Shown: positions 9,668-21,784, counted from the first letter of the stretch. The stretch: 64,000 nucleotides of DNA from Nannocystis pusilla (GCF_026626665.1 NZ_JAPNKE010000002.1:2915204-2979203), one strand, 5' to 3'. Notes: a model not told the origin generated them from the letters alone. Numbers and translations are program-made.

Positions 9668-11183
9668 ATGCCCACGACTGCCCCGGGACCCGAGCCGCGA
9701 CCTGCGCGCGGCGAATCGCTGTGGATCGCCGCCGGAGCCGCGGTGCTCGGCGTGCTGCTCGGCGGGGTCGCGGTGCTGGTCGGCATCCAGACCGCGCCGC
9801 CCGCACCTGTCCCTGTCGACAGCCCCGCGCCGTCCGTGCCGGTCCCTGCCCTGCCGCCCGTCGCTCCGCCCGCCGTGTGCGACTGCCCCGAGGTCCGCGG
9901 CGACGGCGGACCGAGCCTCGTCGAGGCCGTCGAGCGCACGCGCGACGCGGTCGTCACCCTCAGCGGCACCGACGCTCTCGGCGCCGGCGTCCTGGTCGAT
10001 GAGACAGGTTTGGTCCTCACCAACTACCACGTCGTGGCCGGCCAGATCCGCGACCCCAAGCAGCGTGTCCTCGGCGGCGTGACCGACGCCTCGGCCCTGG
10101 CCCAGCCGATCCGCGCCCGCTTCGTCGACGGTCGCGAGCTGCCGGCCGAGCTGCTGGTCGCCGACCGCGACCGCGACATCGCCCTCCTGCGCCTGCGCCC
10201 GGCCGACAGCGCCGAGCGGTTCGCCTTCGCCACGCGCGGCCGCTCGCACGAGCTGCGCGTCGGCGAGAGCGTGTTCGCCGTCGGCAACCCGCTCGGGCTC
10301 GAGCACAGCGTGGCCCAGGGCATCGTCGCCGCGATCGGCCGCACCGGCCTGCTGCGCAGCCGACAGACCCCGCTCCTGCAGCTCGACGCCGCCATCAACC
10401 TCGGCAACTCGGGCGGCCCGATCTTCAACCTCCGCGGCCAGCTCGTCGGCATCACCACCGCCACCCTCGAGCGCGCCCAGGGCATCGCCTTCGCCATCCC
10501 CATCGATCACATCGCCGCCCTGCTCGAGGCCCTGCGCGCCGGCCACGGCGCGCGCTCGGCCAGGTCGGCGCCGAGGTCGCGCCCAACGGCGAGCTCGACG
10601 ACGACGCTCGCGCGCTCGGCTACCAGAACGGCCTCCGCGTCAGCCGCGTCCTGCCCGGCCGCCCCGCCGACGCCGCCGGCCTGCGCAAGGACGACCTGAT
10701 CGTCGAGGCCCAGGGTCAGCGCTTCGACTCCTTCGGCACCGGCCCCGAGGCCCGCTGCGCCTCGCCAACCACTTCGTCTCGACCGTGCGCGGCCTGCTCC
10801 CGGGCGAGGTCCTGAACCTCACCGTCGTCCGCGGCAAGGACCGGCTCTCGTTCAACATCCCGGTCGCCGCCGCCCCGCCCGACCAGCAGGTCCTCATCGA
10901 CGCCGACGCCCTGCTCGGCCTCCGCCTCGACGAGTCGCGCCGCGAGCCGATCGTCAAGGATCTGCGCCCCGACGCCCCGATCTCGCGCAGCCGCGGCCGC
11001 GAGCTGCTGCGCAACGCCCGGGTGTCCGAGATCGCCGGCATCCCGGTCGAGAGCCGCGACGACCTCGGCCCGCTGCTCACCGAGCTGCGCCAGATCGGCC
11101 GCTTCGCCGCCGTGCAGGTCGGCTTCGTCCTCGCCGACGGCCGCGCCCTCCGCGTGCGCGACTTCCCGGTCTCGCCGGACTGA
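9668..11183 (+). CDS. HtrA/DegP-like S1C serine protease with PDZ domain (two frameshifts)
   Basis: A membrane-anchored trypsin-like protease acting in the periplasm on misfolded proteins. One transmembrane anchor (residues about 20-42) is followed by a Pro/Val-rich linker, a CDC pair, and the protease domain. The catalytic triad is complete: His121 (TNYHVV), Asp170 (RDIALL), Ser248 (NLGNSGGP). A PDZ-like region (LPGRPADAAGLRKDDLIVEAQG) follows, then a second C-terminal PDZ-like part. The frame breaks near 10550 and near 10752. Joining three frames gives about 505 residues. Both breaks are single-base and lie in GC-runs, so error is more likely than decay. Start ATG 9668. Confidence 0.85.
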
Positions 11184-11229
11184 CGACCTGGCCCACTCCG
11201 CGCCGGCGAAACGGCTCCCTGGTCTCGCT

Positions 11230-11391
11230 CGACGACGGCTTTACCCGACGCCTGCGCGGGCGAACCGACTCCGCGAGCTCGCGCGACGACGGCTTTGCCC
11301 GACGTCTGCGCGGGCGAACCGACTCCGCGAGCTCGCGCGACGACGGCTTTGCCCGACGCCTGCGCGGGCGAACCGACTCCGCGAGCTCGCC
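11230..11391. repeat. Three 54-bp tandem repeats
   Basis: Three nearly identical 54-bp units begin at 11230, 11284 and 11338 and differ at only a few positions. A fourth, partial copy starts at 11392. The units lie just after the protease stop, in the gap between converging genes. Because 54 is a multiple of 3, several frames stay open here, but none looks like a gene. Confidence 0.85.
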
Positions 11392-11448
11392 CGACGAACC
11401 ACTTCGTCCGGGTCGACGGTCGCGACGCACGGATCGCTACGCCTGGCC

Positions 11449-11530
11449 CATGGAGCATGCTCCTGCGAGCATGTCCCATCGAACATGCATGTTCGAGCAT
11501 GCCCGTTCGAGCATGCCCGAACGAGCAGCT
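11449..11530. repeat. 14-bp phased CATG array
   Basis: Cores at 11456, 11470, 11484, 11498, 11512 and 11526 are exactly 14 bp apart (five CATG, the last CAGC). Flanks are GAG or GAA before and CTC, TCC, CAT or CCC after the core. The array sits between the converging protease and DUF6178-like genes. The whole 11184-11558 gap is made of this array and the 54-bp repeats. Confidence 0.85.
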
Positions 11531-11558
11531 CCCCACGCCGGAGCCCGCTCGCCGGCCT

Positions 11559-13304
11559 TCAGGACGCCGACAGCCCGGTCTTGAGCCACACGCCGATCCG
11601 CTGCGGCGTGATCACCCCGCCGGCGCGCCTCAGGTCGACCGCGCCCTCCTCGTCGCGCTCGAGCGCCCCGAGCTCGACCTCGAGCCGCAGCAGCACCGCG
11701 GACACGAACGCCTCCGCGTGCTGCGGCGCCCCGATCGCCAGGCAGCGCTTGCGCAGGTCGGCGGCCAGGGCCGGCGCCAGGCGGCCGTTCACCAACAGGT
11801 GGTCGGCGGCCCAGGCCAGGTCGTCGGCGTCGACCGGGGCGAACGCCGCGGCTGTCTCTTCGGACATCCCGGGCAGCTGCCGGCGCAGCGCCGACGTGCG
11901 CACCAGGTCGCCGAGCGTCAGGCGATCGGGCTCGTCGACGCGGCTCACCCACTGCGGGTCGATCGCGTAGCCGCGCGGGTCGAACGTCAACGCCGCCAGC
12001 GCGCCGGCCTGGGCCAAGAGCTCGGTCGCGCGGGCCACGTCGCGCAGGCCCGCGATCGGGCGCCAGCCGCTGCCGGCCGACTCGATCGGCAGCTCGGGCA
12101 ACCACCGCGACAGCCCCTCGAGCGCCGGCCCCCACGGGCGATCGAGCAGCGACCCGATCTTCGACAGCGACACCCGGCCCTCGCGGTGCAGCGCCAGCGC
12201 CGTCTTGCGCAGCGTCGCCAGCGGCCCGTAGCCGACGCGGAACACCCCGCGCAGCCCGAGCGCCGCGATCCGTCCGGCCAGGAACGGATCGACCTCGGCC
12301 GGCGGCAGGCCGAGGCCGACCAGCAGCACCTCGAGCCCGAGGCTGACCGTCGCCTCGGCCTGGTGGAACGCCCGCTCCTGCGCCTTCGGATCGCCCGGCT
12401 CGCTGCGCTGGGCCGACATCAATTCGTTGACCAGCAACGTGAACTCGCGCGCGCGCACGCCCTGCTCGCCGGCCGGGAGCCCGCCGAGCACCCGCCGGAG
12501 CAGCCCCGCCGACGGCGACGGGAAAGCCACCGACAGCGCCTCGCCCTCGCGCACCGGGGCCGGAGTCGTCGGCTCCGCCGCGGCCTCGCGCGCCGACTTG
12601 GCGTCGAGCGGGCGGAACAGCTTCATCGCCTCCTCCCAGTCGACGAACCCGAGGTCGGCGAGGCGACCGCTGCGCCAGCGCAGCAGATCTTCCTCGAGCT
12701 GGGCCGGCAGGGCCTCGCGCAGCGACAGCGTCATGTCGCGGCCGAGCTGCAGGTCGTCGGCGTAGACCCGCTCGAGCACGTGGATGGCCATGTGACCGAG
12801 CTCGTTGTCCGGCACCGCGACGATGAAGCCGCCGTCGGGCGTCTCGTAGGGGAACAGCGCGTCGACGGCCGCCAGCGCCTGGTCGCGCAGCTCGACGTCG
12901 TCCGGATCGAGCTCGTAGACGGCGGTGCCGGGCAGCAGCGCCATCGTCCACATCTCGGGGTCCATGTCCTCGATCACGTTGCGCAGGTGCCCGCGCCGCT
13001 TGCCCGTCATCGCGTACGCGTCGACGATCGCCACCAGCCACCCGCGCGCCTTCTCGACGGCCAGGCGATCGCGCGACCAGCCGTCGAGGTCGAGCAGCGC
13101 CGTCAATTGTTCGGGCGACGCGTGCGGCAGCACCAGGTCGAGGCGGTCCTCGTCGCGCAGCCCGCGGGCGATCTGCACGAACGCGGTCGGCGGCAGCGTC
13201 GGCACGAGCTCCGGGAGGTCGTCGCGCTGATCGAGCGAGAGCGGATCGCGCTGCACGCTGGCGAGGTCGTAGCCGGCGCGGGGGAGCTCTGCGGGCGAGG
13301 TCAT
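11559..13304 (-). CDS. DUF6178-like protein
   Basis: A soluble protein of about 581 residues with no signal peptide. Its architecture matches DUF6178, known mainly from Deltaproteobacteria and Myxococcota: an Asp-rich start, ASPEQLTALLDLDGW, a long helical middle, and conserved ending blocks such as VVNGRL-like LLVNGRLAPALAADL. The function is unknown. I start it at ATG 13304 (MTSPAELPRAG) rather than the GTG 36 nt upstream, which would overlap tilS. It is divergent from tilS across about 30 bp and converges on the repeat-filled gap after the protease. Family name is from memory of motifs. Confidence 0.65.
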   Translation of the reverse strand: MTSPAELPRAGYDLASVQRDPLSLDQRDDLPELVPTLPPTAFVQIARGLRDEDRLDLVLPHASPEQLTALLDLDGWSRDRLAVEKARGWLVAIVDAYAMTGKRRGHLRNVIEDMDPEMWTMALLPGTAVYELDPDDVELRDQALAAVDALFPYETPDGGFIVAVPDNELGHMAIHVLERVYADDLQLGRDMTLSLREALPAQLEEDLLRWRSGRLADLGFVDWEEAMKLFRPLDAKSAREAAAEPTTPAPVREGEALSVAFPSPSAGLLRRVLGGLPAGEQGVRAREFTLLVNELMSAQRSEPGDPKAQERAFHQAEATVSLGLEVLLVGLGLPPAEVDPFLAGRIAALGLRGVFRVGYGPLATLRKTALALHREGRVSLSKIGSLLDRPWGPALEGLSRWLPELPIESAGSGWRPIAGLRDVARATELLAQAGALAALTFDPRGYAIDPQWVSRVDEPDRLTLGDLVRTSALRRQLPGMSEETAAAFAPVDADDLAWAADHLLVNGRLAPALAADLRKRCLAIGAPQHAEAFVSAVLLRLEVELGALERDEEGAVDLRRAGGVITPQRIGVWLKTGLSAS

Positions 13305-14448
13305 CGGCGGGAAGGTATCATCGCCGCACGCGCGTGCCACCCCGCCACCCGACCATCGCCAGCGCTCTCGGCCTGGTCCGCCGCAGCCTCCGCGCCGCCG
13401 GCTCTCCGCGGCGGCTCCTCGTCGCGTGCTCCGGCGGCGCCGACTCGACCGCGCTCGTCGGCCTGCTCCACCTCCTCGCCCGCGACGAAGCGCTCGCCTT
13501 GATCGTCGCCCACGTCGACCACGGCCTGCGCCGCGAGTCGGCCGACGAGGCCGCGGCGGTCGCGCGGGCGGCCGCGCAGCGCGGGCTCCCGTCGGTCGCG
13601 ACGCGCCTGTCCCTTACGCCAGGTTCGGGCCTGCCCGCGCGGGCTCGCGAGGCCCGGCGCGCCGCGTTGTGTGCGTTCGCGTCGGCGCACGCGTGCGACG
13701 CGATCGCGCTGGGTCACACGGCCACCGATCAGGCCGAGACCTTGCTCATGCACGCCGCCCGCGGCTGCGGACTCGAGGGCCTCGCGGCGATGCGGCCGTG
13801 GGAAGCGCCGTGGCTGCGGCCGCTGCTGGAGCTGCCGCGGGCCGCCACGCGGGCCCTGTGCGAGCGCATGGGTTTGCCCTTCGTCGACGACCCGACCAAC
13901 GCCGACGAGGAGCAGCCGCGCGTGCGGGTGCGCGAGCGCGTGCTGCCGGAGCTGCGGGACTTCAACCCGCGCGTCGAGGCGGCGCTCGTGTGTCTCGCCA
14001 CACACGCCGCCGACGCGGAGGAGGCGCTAGCCGGCTGGGCCGAGCGCGAGGAGGCCGCGCGGCGGCGAGGTCCGGCCACTCGGTGGTCGACCGACGATCT
14101 GCACGTCTTGCCGCGAGCGGTGCGGACCCGGGTCCTGCGCCGGATCTGCGGCCTCGGGGGCGCCGACCTCGGGGCGCTGCGAGCGGCCGTGATCGAGGAC
14201 ATCGACCGCGCCGTGCTCGCGCGCGCCGCAGCGCTCGGGGGCACCGACGCGGTGCTCCGGCCCCATGTTTGGCACCTGCGTCCCGGCGTTCACGTGCGCC
14301 TGGACCGCCAAGGCCTCACGCTCGCGGGGGCCGCTCCCGGCGCGGAGATCCGGGCCCGTAGCGCCGAGGTACGGCCCGGACGGCGAGCAGAGCGGCGAAC
14401 GTGCGCGATCCGGACCCGCGCGGCTGGCCGGGCGATCCGTCTTCCGCT

Positions 14449-16410
<1,962 letters not shown>

Positions 16411-16428
16411 GCGACCGCGGAGCAAGAG

Positions 16429-16457
16429 ACGGCCGGGCCCGCAAGCCCGGCCGTTTT
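16429..16457 (+). terminator. Rho-independent terminator after ftsH
   Basis: A perfect 10-bp GC-rich stem (16429-16438 with 16445-16454) with a 6-nt loop is followed directly by a short T tract. It lies 18 nt after the ftsH stop. Confidence 0.88.
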
Positions 16458-16473
16458 CGTTGGGTCGAATGAA

Positions 16474-16508
16474 TATGCTCAATAAGACATGTTCAAAAAG
16501 ACATGTCC
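16474..16508. repeat. 14-bp phased CATG array (short)
   Basis: Three cores at 16474 (TATG in place of CATG), 16488 and 16502 are exactly 14 bp apart. The copies are A-rich for this genome. They lie between the ftsH terminator and the next lipoprotein gene, so they may overlap its promoter. Confidence 0.75.
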
Positions 16509-16568
16509 TAAACGCCCCGTGCGCGCAGGCATCGCCGCGCCCCGCGCTCGGTGCTACGATATGTCTTG

Positions 16569-17651
16569 ATGGTACGTAGGTCCGCGGGCGCGTTCCTGAG
16601 CCTCGTCGCCGGTGCAGCGCTCTGCGTCGCCTGCGGCCCCGATCGCCGCCCGTACGACGAGGCCGCCCTGGCGACGACGGTCGCGCAGTTGGAGTCCACT
16701 GCGCCTCCGCAGCGCCCGGTCGAGGCCGCGCGCGCGATCCTTCGCGCCTGCCCGGCCCCCACCTCCCCGACCGTGACGTCGCACCTCGGCTACCTCCGCG
16801 ACCTCCACCGGGACCCGGGCATCTACCCGGTGGTCGAGGAGGACGCGGAGTTCGAGCGGCTGTGGCGCGAGGTGTGCCCGGCCGGCCGCGAGCTCGCGGC
16901 GCTGGGGCTGAGCCGGACGCTCAAGGCGAAGCTATACGAAGAATGCGACCTCGATCGACTCGGCGTCCTGACTGCGCACGAGGGTCGCATCGTCGCCCGC
17001 TACACGCTCATCACCTGGACGATCTACCCCTGGCTGCGAGAGTCGGGCGTGTCCGCCGACACCACGCGCGGGCTGATGCGCGCCCTGCTGTCCTGGCCCG
17101 GTTGGTCGCTCGTCAAGGACATGCCGGCCGGCCTCGAGCTGCCGCGCGTCGCGGGCTCGCTGGCCGTCTCGTTCATCAGCAACACCTTCGACTTGTACCT
17201 GCATGGCGGAGAGATCCGCGTCCGCGGGAAAGTCGTCGCCGACGTCCGCGAATCGGAGTGGTGGTACAAGCTCGTCGATCTGTTCGCGCCGCCGGACTCG
17301 GACGACGTGGCGCTGTTCGCCGACGCCTCGACCTCCGGGACCGTGCTCCTGCACATCGCGCGGGCGGTGGCGCTCGGCGGCGACTCCCTGCGGCTCGTCG
17401 TCGCCACCGGCGACCTCTTTCAACCGTTCGCCGCCCTACCGGTGACCTGGGCCGACACCTCCGACCCCGCCATCCGCGTCCGACCCGACGCCACAGTCGC
17501 CGAGGTCGCCCGCGAAGTCTCCGCGCTCATGGGCTTGCCCTGCTGCGGCGAGGTGTCGCCGCTCGGTTGTCCGCGTCAGTGCTCTCCCGAGCGCGTCCGC
17601 CTGATCACGGTCGAAGGCGCGAAGTACCCGACGCCCGGCGATCCGCCTTGA
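16569..17651 (+). CDS. Lipoprotein of unknown function
   Basis: The protein has a lipoprotein signal: basic MVRR, a hydrophobic stretch and lipobox CVAC-G with Cys near residue 22. I therefore start at ATG 16569 rather than the ATG at 16551. The mature part is about 338 residues with several Cys, including a CCGE and CPRQC cluster near the C-terminus, and no domain I recognise. It has a few Trp-rich helices (YTLITWTIYPWL). It probably sits in the outer or inner membrane facing the periplasm. It converges with a small membrane protein across a repeat-filled gap. Confidence 0.7.
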   Translation: MVRRSAGAFLSLVAGAALCVACGPDRRPYDEAALATTVAQLESTAPPQRPVEAARAILRACPAPTSPTVTSHLGYLRDLHRDPGIYPVVEEDAEFERLWREVCPAGRELAALGLSRTLKAKLYEECDLDRLGVLTAHEGRIVARYTLITWTIYPWLRESGVSADTTRGLMRALLSWPGWSLVKDMPAGLELPRVAGSLAVSFISNTFDLYLHGGEIRVRGKVVADVRESEWWYKLVDLFAPPDSDDVALFADASTSGTVLLHIARAVALGGDSLRLVVATGDLFQPFAALPVTWADTSDPAIRVRPDATVAEVAREVSALMGLPCCGEVSPLGCPRQCSPERVRLITVEGAKYPTPGDPP

Positions 17652-17684
17652 AGCCGGCGCCCATGCTCGCCGGTCCCTGGAGAC

Positions 17685-17731
17685 ATGTCCTTCGGGGCAT
17701 GCTCTCTATAACATATCCCTTGAGACATACT
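17685..17731. repeat. 14-bp phased CATG array
   Basis: Cores at 17685, 17699, 17713 and 17727 (CATG, CATG, CATA, CATA) are spaced exactly 14 bp. The array fills the 91-bp gap between two converging genes. Confidence 0.82.
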
Positions 17732-17742
17732 CTCAGCCGTCT

Positions 17743-18177
17743 TCACTCACGAGGAGCTCGGCTCCCCGGCGCGCGGTCGGTCGGGCGCACCAGCGCCGTC
17801 GCAGTCACCGCCGCCAGCGTCAGCAACGCCCCCGCCGGCACCACCAGGATCGGCGGGCCCGGGTCGGTCGGGCCGTGCATGAGCCCGCCGGCCATGAAGC
17901 CGACGCCGACGAGCAGCGCGCCGAGCAGCCCCGCGATCCGGATCTTCGCGGCCCACACCTCGGGCGTGCCGAGCTGTCCGATCGACCAGGCGATCGCCAG
18001 GTTGACCAGCGCCAGGATCCCGCCGTGCGCGTGGCCCAGGCGCAGGAACTCGCGGCGCAGCGGATCGTCGACCCAACCGCCCGCGCGCAGCCCGATCATC
18101 GCCTCGAGCCACAACCCCGAGGCGAGGAAGATCGCCAGCAATCCGAGCGAGAGCCGGTGGTGCCGTTCGGCGCGCAC
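17743..18177 (-). CDS. Small four-helix membrane protein
   Basis: A 144-residue protein with four predicted membrane helices (about residues 10-28, 50-66, 76-98 and 110-130). A short conserved-looking stretch, LGHAHGGILALVNL, begins the second helix; its two His could bind heme or metal. No family is assigned with confidence. Start ATG 18177. The gene is isolated: the multiheme cytochrome upstream ends 82 bp away on the same strand. Confidence 0.65.
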   Translation of the reverse strand: MRAERHHRLSLGLLAIFLASGLWLEAMIGLRAGGWVDDPLRREFLRLGHAHGGILALVNLAIAWSIGQLGTPEVWAAKIRIAGLLGALLVGVGFMAGGLMHGPTDPGPPILVVPAGALLTLAAVTATALVRPTDRAPGSRAPRE

Positions 18178-18259
18178 GGGGCGAATCTAGCCCCACGACC
18201 GCTCGCCCGCCAAATCTTCCGTCGCGGGCCCGCGCCTCGCTACCAGGCTGGAGAACGCC

Positions 18260-20463
18260 TCACTCGCCGATCCACAGCACCGTGCGCTCGCGCCGGGCTT
18301 CGAGCGCCTCGCGCTGCTCGGGGCTGAACGGTCCGCCGCCGAACGCCGCGCGCAGGGCGTCGGCGGCCGGCACCCGGCGCTCCGGGTCGGCGTGGGGGTC
18401 GTAGGCGTCGACCCGCGCGGCCTGCTCCGGCTGCGCGAGCTGCCGCAGCGCGCGCCAGGCGAACCACCGCACGGCAGGGTACTCGTCGTCGAGCGCGTCG
18501 GTGATCCACGCGCGCCGCAGGGCTACCGCCACTGGCACCTCCGGCCGGGTCAGCGCGTGGATCGCCAGCACCCGCTGCAGCGGGTCGCCGCCGACCAGAT
18601 CGAGCTGCACCCGCGAGCCCCACGCCTCGTCCGGCGCGGGCGGCGGCAGCGGACCCGGGTCCGGGAACCCGAGCCGCGGCAGCGCCTCCGCGGCCCACGT
18701 GCGGCTGCGATCGACGTGGCACTGCGTGCAGGCGTCCGGCTGGTCGTGGCGGCCGATCCACGCCTGCGGCCGCGGCACCGCGATCCGGTGCCCGATCATC
18801 CCCTCGAGCAATCCGTACGTGATCCGCGGAGTGTGGCAGCCCTGGCACGTGACCGTTTCGCCATGTCCTCCGTGCCGTGTCCCCGAGGACAGGTCCTCCA
18901 GGACATGGCACGAAGTACATGCCTTCGCCCCCGCGCGATCGCGGCGGACCTGCATGTCGGGCCGGTCTCCGTGCATCGCGTGACAGTCGTCGCAGCCGAG
19001 CCCGCCCTCGCGGCCGTCCTGATGGCACGGCGACAGCAGCAGCCCCTGGTACTCGTAGGCCGACAGGCGCGGCGTCCCGTCCGGCCAGAAGCGCTCGGCG
19101 AACAGCGCCTCGCCGCCCACCGTCGCGTCGCGGAAGATCGGCCGCGACACCGCGGCCAGGTCGGTGCCCGGCAGGAAGCCGTCGCCTTCGCGCAGCACCG
19201 CGGCCACGTCGGCGCTGATCCGATTGCCGTGGCAGCGCCCGCACACCCGCTCTCGTCGCGCGGCACCAGCCGGCCCGGGTGCGCGATCGATCCGTCCCCC
19301 GCCCCACCGGCCAGCAGGCGCCGGAACGGATCGGCGTGCCGCTGCACGTGCGCCCCGGCCGGCCCGTGGCAGGCCTCGCAGGCGATCCCGAGCTCGCCCA
19401 CGGTGGTGTCGAAGCGCGGCGCGCCACCTGTCTCTTGCGCCAGCCCCGGCCGCGGCTCGGTGTTGTGGCACAGCACGCAGTTGTCGTTCCAGCGGCTGAG
19501 GTGACGCAGGTACGCCTCCGCATCGCCCCGCGCGCCCTCCGGCTCGAGGAACGCCGCGTTCATCGGGATCCACCGCGCCGTCGCGACGTGCCAGGCGACC
19601 GGCAGGCGCCACACCTCGCCCGGCCCGCCGCCGCGGTCGAGCTGCGCCAGGTACTGCTGATAGCGGTGGCTGCCCACCGTCATGACCACGTCGACGTCGA
19701 GCAGCGGATCCCCGGCCTCGCGCCCCTCGTCGTCGAGCGGCGCCACGCGCACGTGCGGGCGACCCTCGGCGCTGCGGGTCATCGTCGCGCGAAAGCCGAG
19801 GTGGTCGACGTGCTCGCCGGCGAACGGCGCCAGCACGGCCTCGCCCTCGGCGCGCTGCGTCATCGTCCGGTGGTAGGTCGCCGACCAGCTGGCGTGCTCG
19901 GCCGGATGACAGGCGCGGCACGCCGCGGAGCCGACCACCGCCGCCTCCCGGCGCGGCGCCGGTCCCCACGCGTCCGCCCGCGCGCCCGCCCAAGCCAGCC
20001 CGGCCGCCGCCGCGAGCGCCCACGCCAGCGCCGGCCCGAACAGCAACGCCGCGGCCAGGCGCCGCGTCCCCGTCGGTCCCGGCTCGGCGTCGCTGCTGTC
20101 CTTTACGACATGTCCCGATGAACCATCAGCCTCGCCCCGCGCGACGACCTCGCTGTCCCTCAAGACATGTCCCGACGCTTCCCCGTCTCGAGTCGCTACC
20201 GCCGCGGCGTCACTATCCTTCGAAGCATATCCCGATGCTCCCTCTCGATTCGCTACCGCCGCGGCATCACTCTCCTTCAAGAAGTGTCCCGCCGCCTCGG
20301 AGCGCCGTCCCTCGATGCTGTCTCCGAGGACATTCCCCGGCCCGCCGGCTCCGTGTCTCTCGCGGCTGTCCCCGAGGACATGCCCCGAAGCGCCCTCGTC
20401 CCGCCCGTCACGACTGTCCTTCAGGACATGTCCCGAAGCACCCTCCCCCGCCGCGCTCGCCAT
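18260..20463 (-). CDS. Eight-heme c-type cytochrome with HEAT-like tail (frameshifted)
   Basis: A membrane-anchored multiheme cytochrome of about 734 residues. One membrane helix (residues about 135-160) precedes eight CXXCH sites: CRACH, CVLCH, CEACH, CGRCH, CDDCH, CTSCH, CQGCH, CTQCH. The first block (SAACRACHPAEHASW) looks like cytochrome c554-type domains. The last 150 residues resemble HEAT repeats. The frame breaks near 19250, just before CGRCH. The first 130 residues, before the membrane helix, are repeat-derived (EGASGHVLKDS and variants). ATG 20463 follows the kinase stop by 9 nt, which suggests one operon and a real start. A role in periplasmic electron transfer is inferred. Confidence 0.85.
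18863..18922. repeat. 14-bp repeat run across a heme-binding site
   Basis: Cores at 18863 (CATG), 18877 (CGTG), 18891 (CAGG), 18905 (CATG) and 18919 (CATG) are exactly 14 bp apart. The run is read in frame and encodes the CTSCH heme site's flank and the following HVLEDLSSGTRHGGHGE. Confidence 0.8.
20104..20440. repeat. Repeat-built 5' end of the cytochrome gene
   Basis: Palindromic units with CATG-type cores recur near 20109, 20166, 20226, 20331, 20379 and 20427, several 60 or 48 bp apart. On the minus strand they encode seven variants of a GHVLKDS-like peptide separated by Asp/Glu/Arg/Ala-rich linkers. Confidence 0.8.
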
Positions 20464-20472
20464 GACGCGGCC

Positions 20473-21705
20473 TCACGGCCCCGTGGTGGTGCACAGACGG
20501 ACGGCGATGTTGCGGTTGTAGAGCGTGAACACGGCGGTCTGGCCGCCCGGCGGGAACGGCATCGGCACGCCCGGCTGGAGCGCGCGGCCCTGGAACAGGG
20601 TGCCGTTCTGGCTGTGCAGGTCGGCGGCCCACACCCGCCCGCGGTGCAGGTACACGCACGCGTGCAGGCGGCTGAGGCGCGGCGAGCCGAGCACCACCTG
20701 GCACGACTCGTGACGCCCGAGCACCAGCGGCCCGTGCCGCACGTCGAAGCGCTGGCGCGACTCGCCGTCGATGATGATCTCGGCCATCGGGTGGGTCAGC
20801 GCCGGGAACAGCGGCGCCATGTCCGAAGGGTCAGGGATCTCCCACAGCCCGTCGGCCTTGGCCGCGCGCTCGAACTCGGAGGCCATCTCGCGCCCGCTGC
20901 CGAACCGCAGCCGCGGCTCCTTGGCCATCGCCTTGCGCATGAACGCGTCGAGGTTGGGCGACGGGTACGTCGCCTTGGCCGCGGTGTCGCGGATCGCCCC
21001 GGAGCGCACGCGCTTGGGGATCTGCAGCTCCGGCACCGGATCGTCGAGGTGCTGGCGCAGGAGCTCGGGGATCGTGCGGCCCTCGAACGGCCGCCGCCCG
21101 GCCAGCAGCTCGAAGATGATGACGGCGACGGCGTAGCGATCGGTCGCGGGGCCGACCTTCTTGGTGTCGCGGCACTGCTCCGGGCTCATGTAGTGCGGCG
21201 TGCCGAACACCGAGCCGCTCGCGGTCGCGGTCTCCTGCGCCAACCACTTGGCGATCCCGAGGTCGATGATCACCGGCTCCCAGCCGTCGACCGAGCTGCG
21301 CAGCAGCACGTTGTCCGGCTTGAGGTCGCGGTGCACGACGCCGAGGCCGTGGAGGTCGTCGAGGCCCTGGCCGACGCCGGCCAGCAGGCGATGCACCGAC
21401 CAACAATCGCCCGGCCCGATCACCGCCGACGGCATGAGCCCGTCGACGAACTCCATCGCCATCCACGTGCGACCGAACTCGTCGAGGCCCCACTCCTCGA
21501 CCTTGATGACGCCGGGGAAGTTGGCCCCCGCCATCAGCTCGGCCTCGCGTCGGAACCGGACCGCCGCCTGGCTGCCCTCGTGCAGCTCCGCTCGCAGCCA
21601 CTTGACCACGACCAGGCGGCGCTGCTGCACGTCGACGCACAGGTGCACGTCCCCCATCGACCCCTCGCCCAGCGGACGGATCTTGCGATAGGGACAGGGC
21701 TGCAT
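20473..21705 (-). CDS. Ser/Thr protein kinase with C-terminal FHA domain
   Basis: A soluble Hanks-type kinase of 410 residues. The glycine loop is GEGSMGDV (13-20), the ATP lysine is Lys35, the catalytic loop is HRDLKPDN (Asp127), DLG replaces DFG (148-150), and the activation segment ends GTPHYMSPEQ. No membrane helix follows the kinase domain. A FHA domain (about 318-400) has LGRHESCQVVLGSPRLSRLHACV and HSQNGT, so it should bind phosphothreonine. The gene is 9 nt upstream of the multiheme cytochrome, suggesting the kinase affects its expression or partner proteins. Kinase-FHA fusions are frequent in Myxococcota. Confidence 0.92.
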   Translation of the reverse strand: MQPCPYRKIRPLGEGSMGDVHLCVDVQQRRLVVVKWLRAELHEGSQAAVRFRREAELMAGANFPGVIKVEEWGLDEFGRTWMAMEFVDGLMPSAVIGPGDCWSVHRLLAGVGQGLDDLHGLGVVHRDLKPDNVLLRSSVDGWEPVIIDLGIAKWLAQETATASGSVFGTPHYMSPEQCRDTKKVGPATDRYAVAVIIFELLAGRRPFEGRTIPELLRQHLDDPVPELQIPKRVRSGAIRDTAAKATYPSPNLDAFMRKAMAKEPRLRFGSGREMASEFERAAKADGLWEIPDPSDMAPLFPALTHPMAEIIIDGESRQRFDVRHGPLVLGRHESCQVVLGSPRLSRLHACVYLHRGRVWAADLHSQNGTLFQGRALQPGVPMPFPPGGQTAVFTLYNRNIAVRLCTTTGP

Positions 21706-21784
21706 CGCCGGCGAGTCTATCAGGCCCCGCCCGCCGTGCAGCGCCGATCGGCGCCGACCACCGGCGGGCTCAGCGGCGCGAGCA

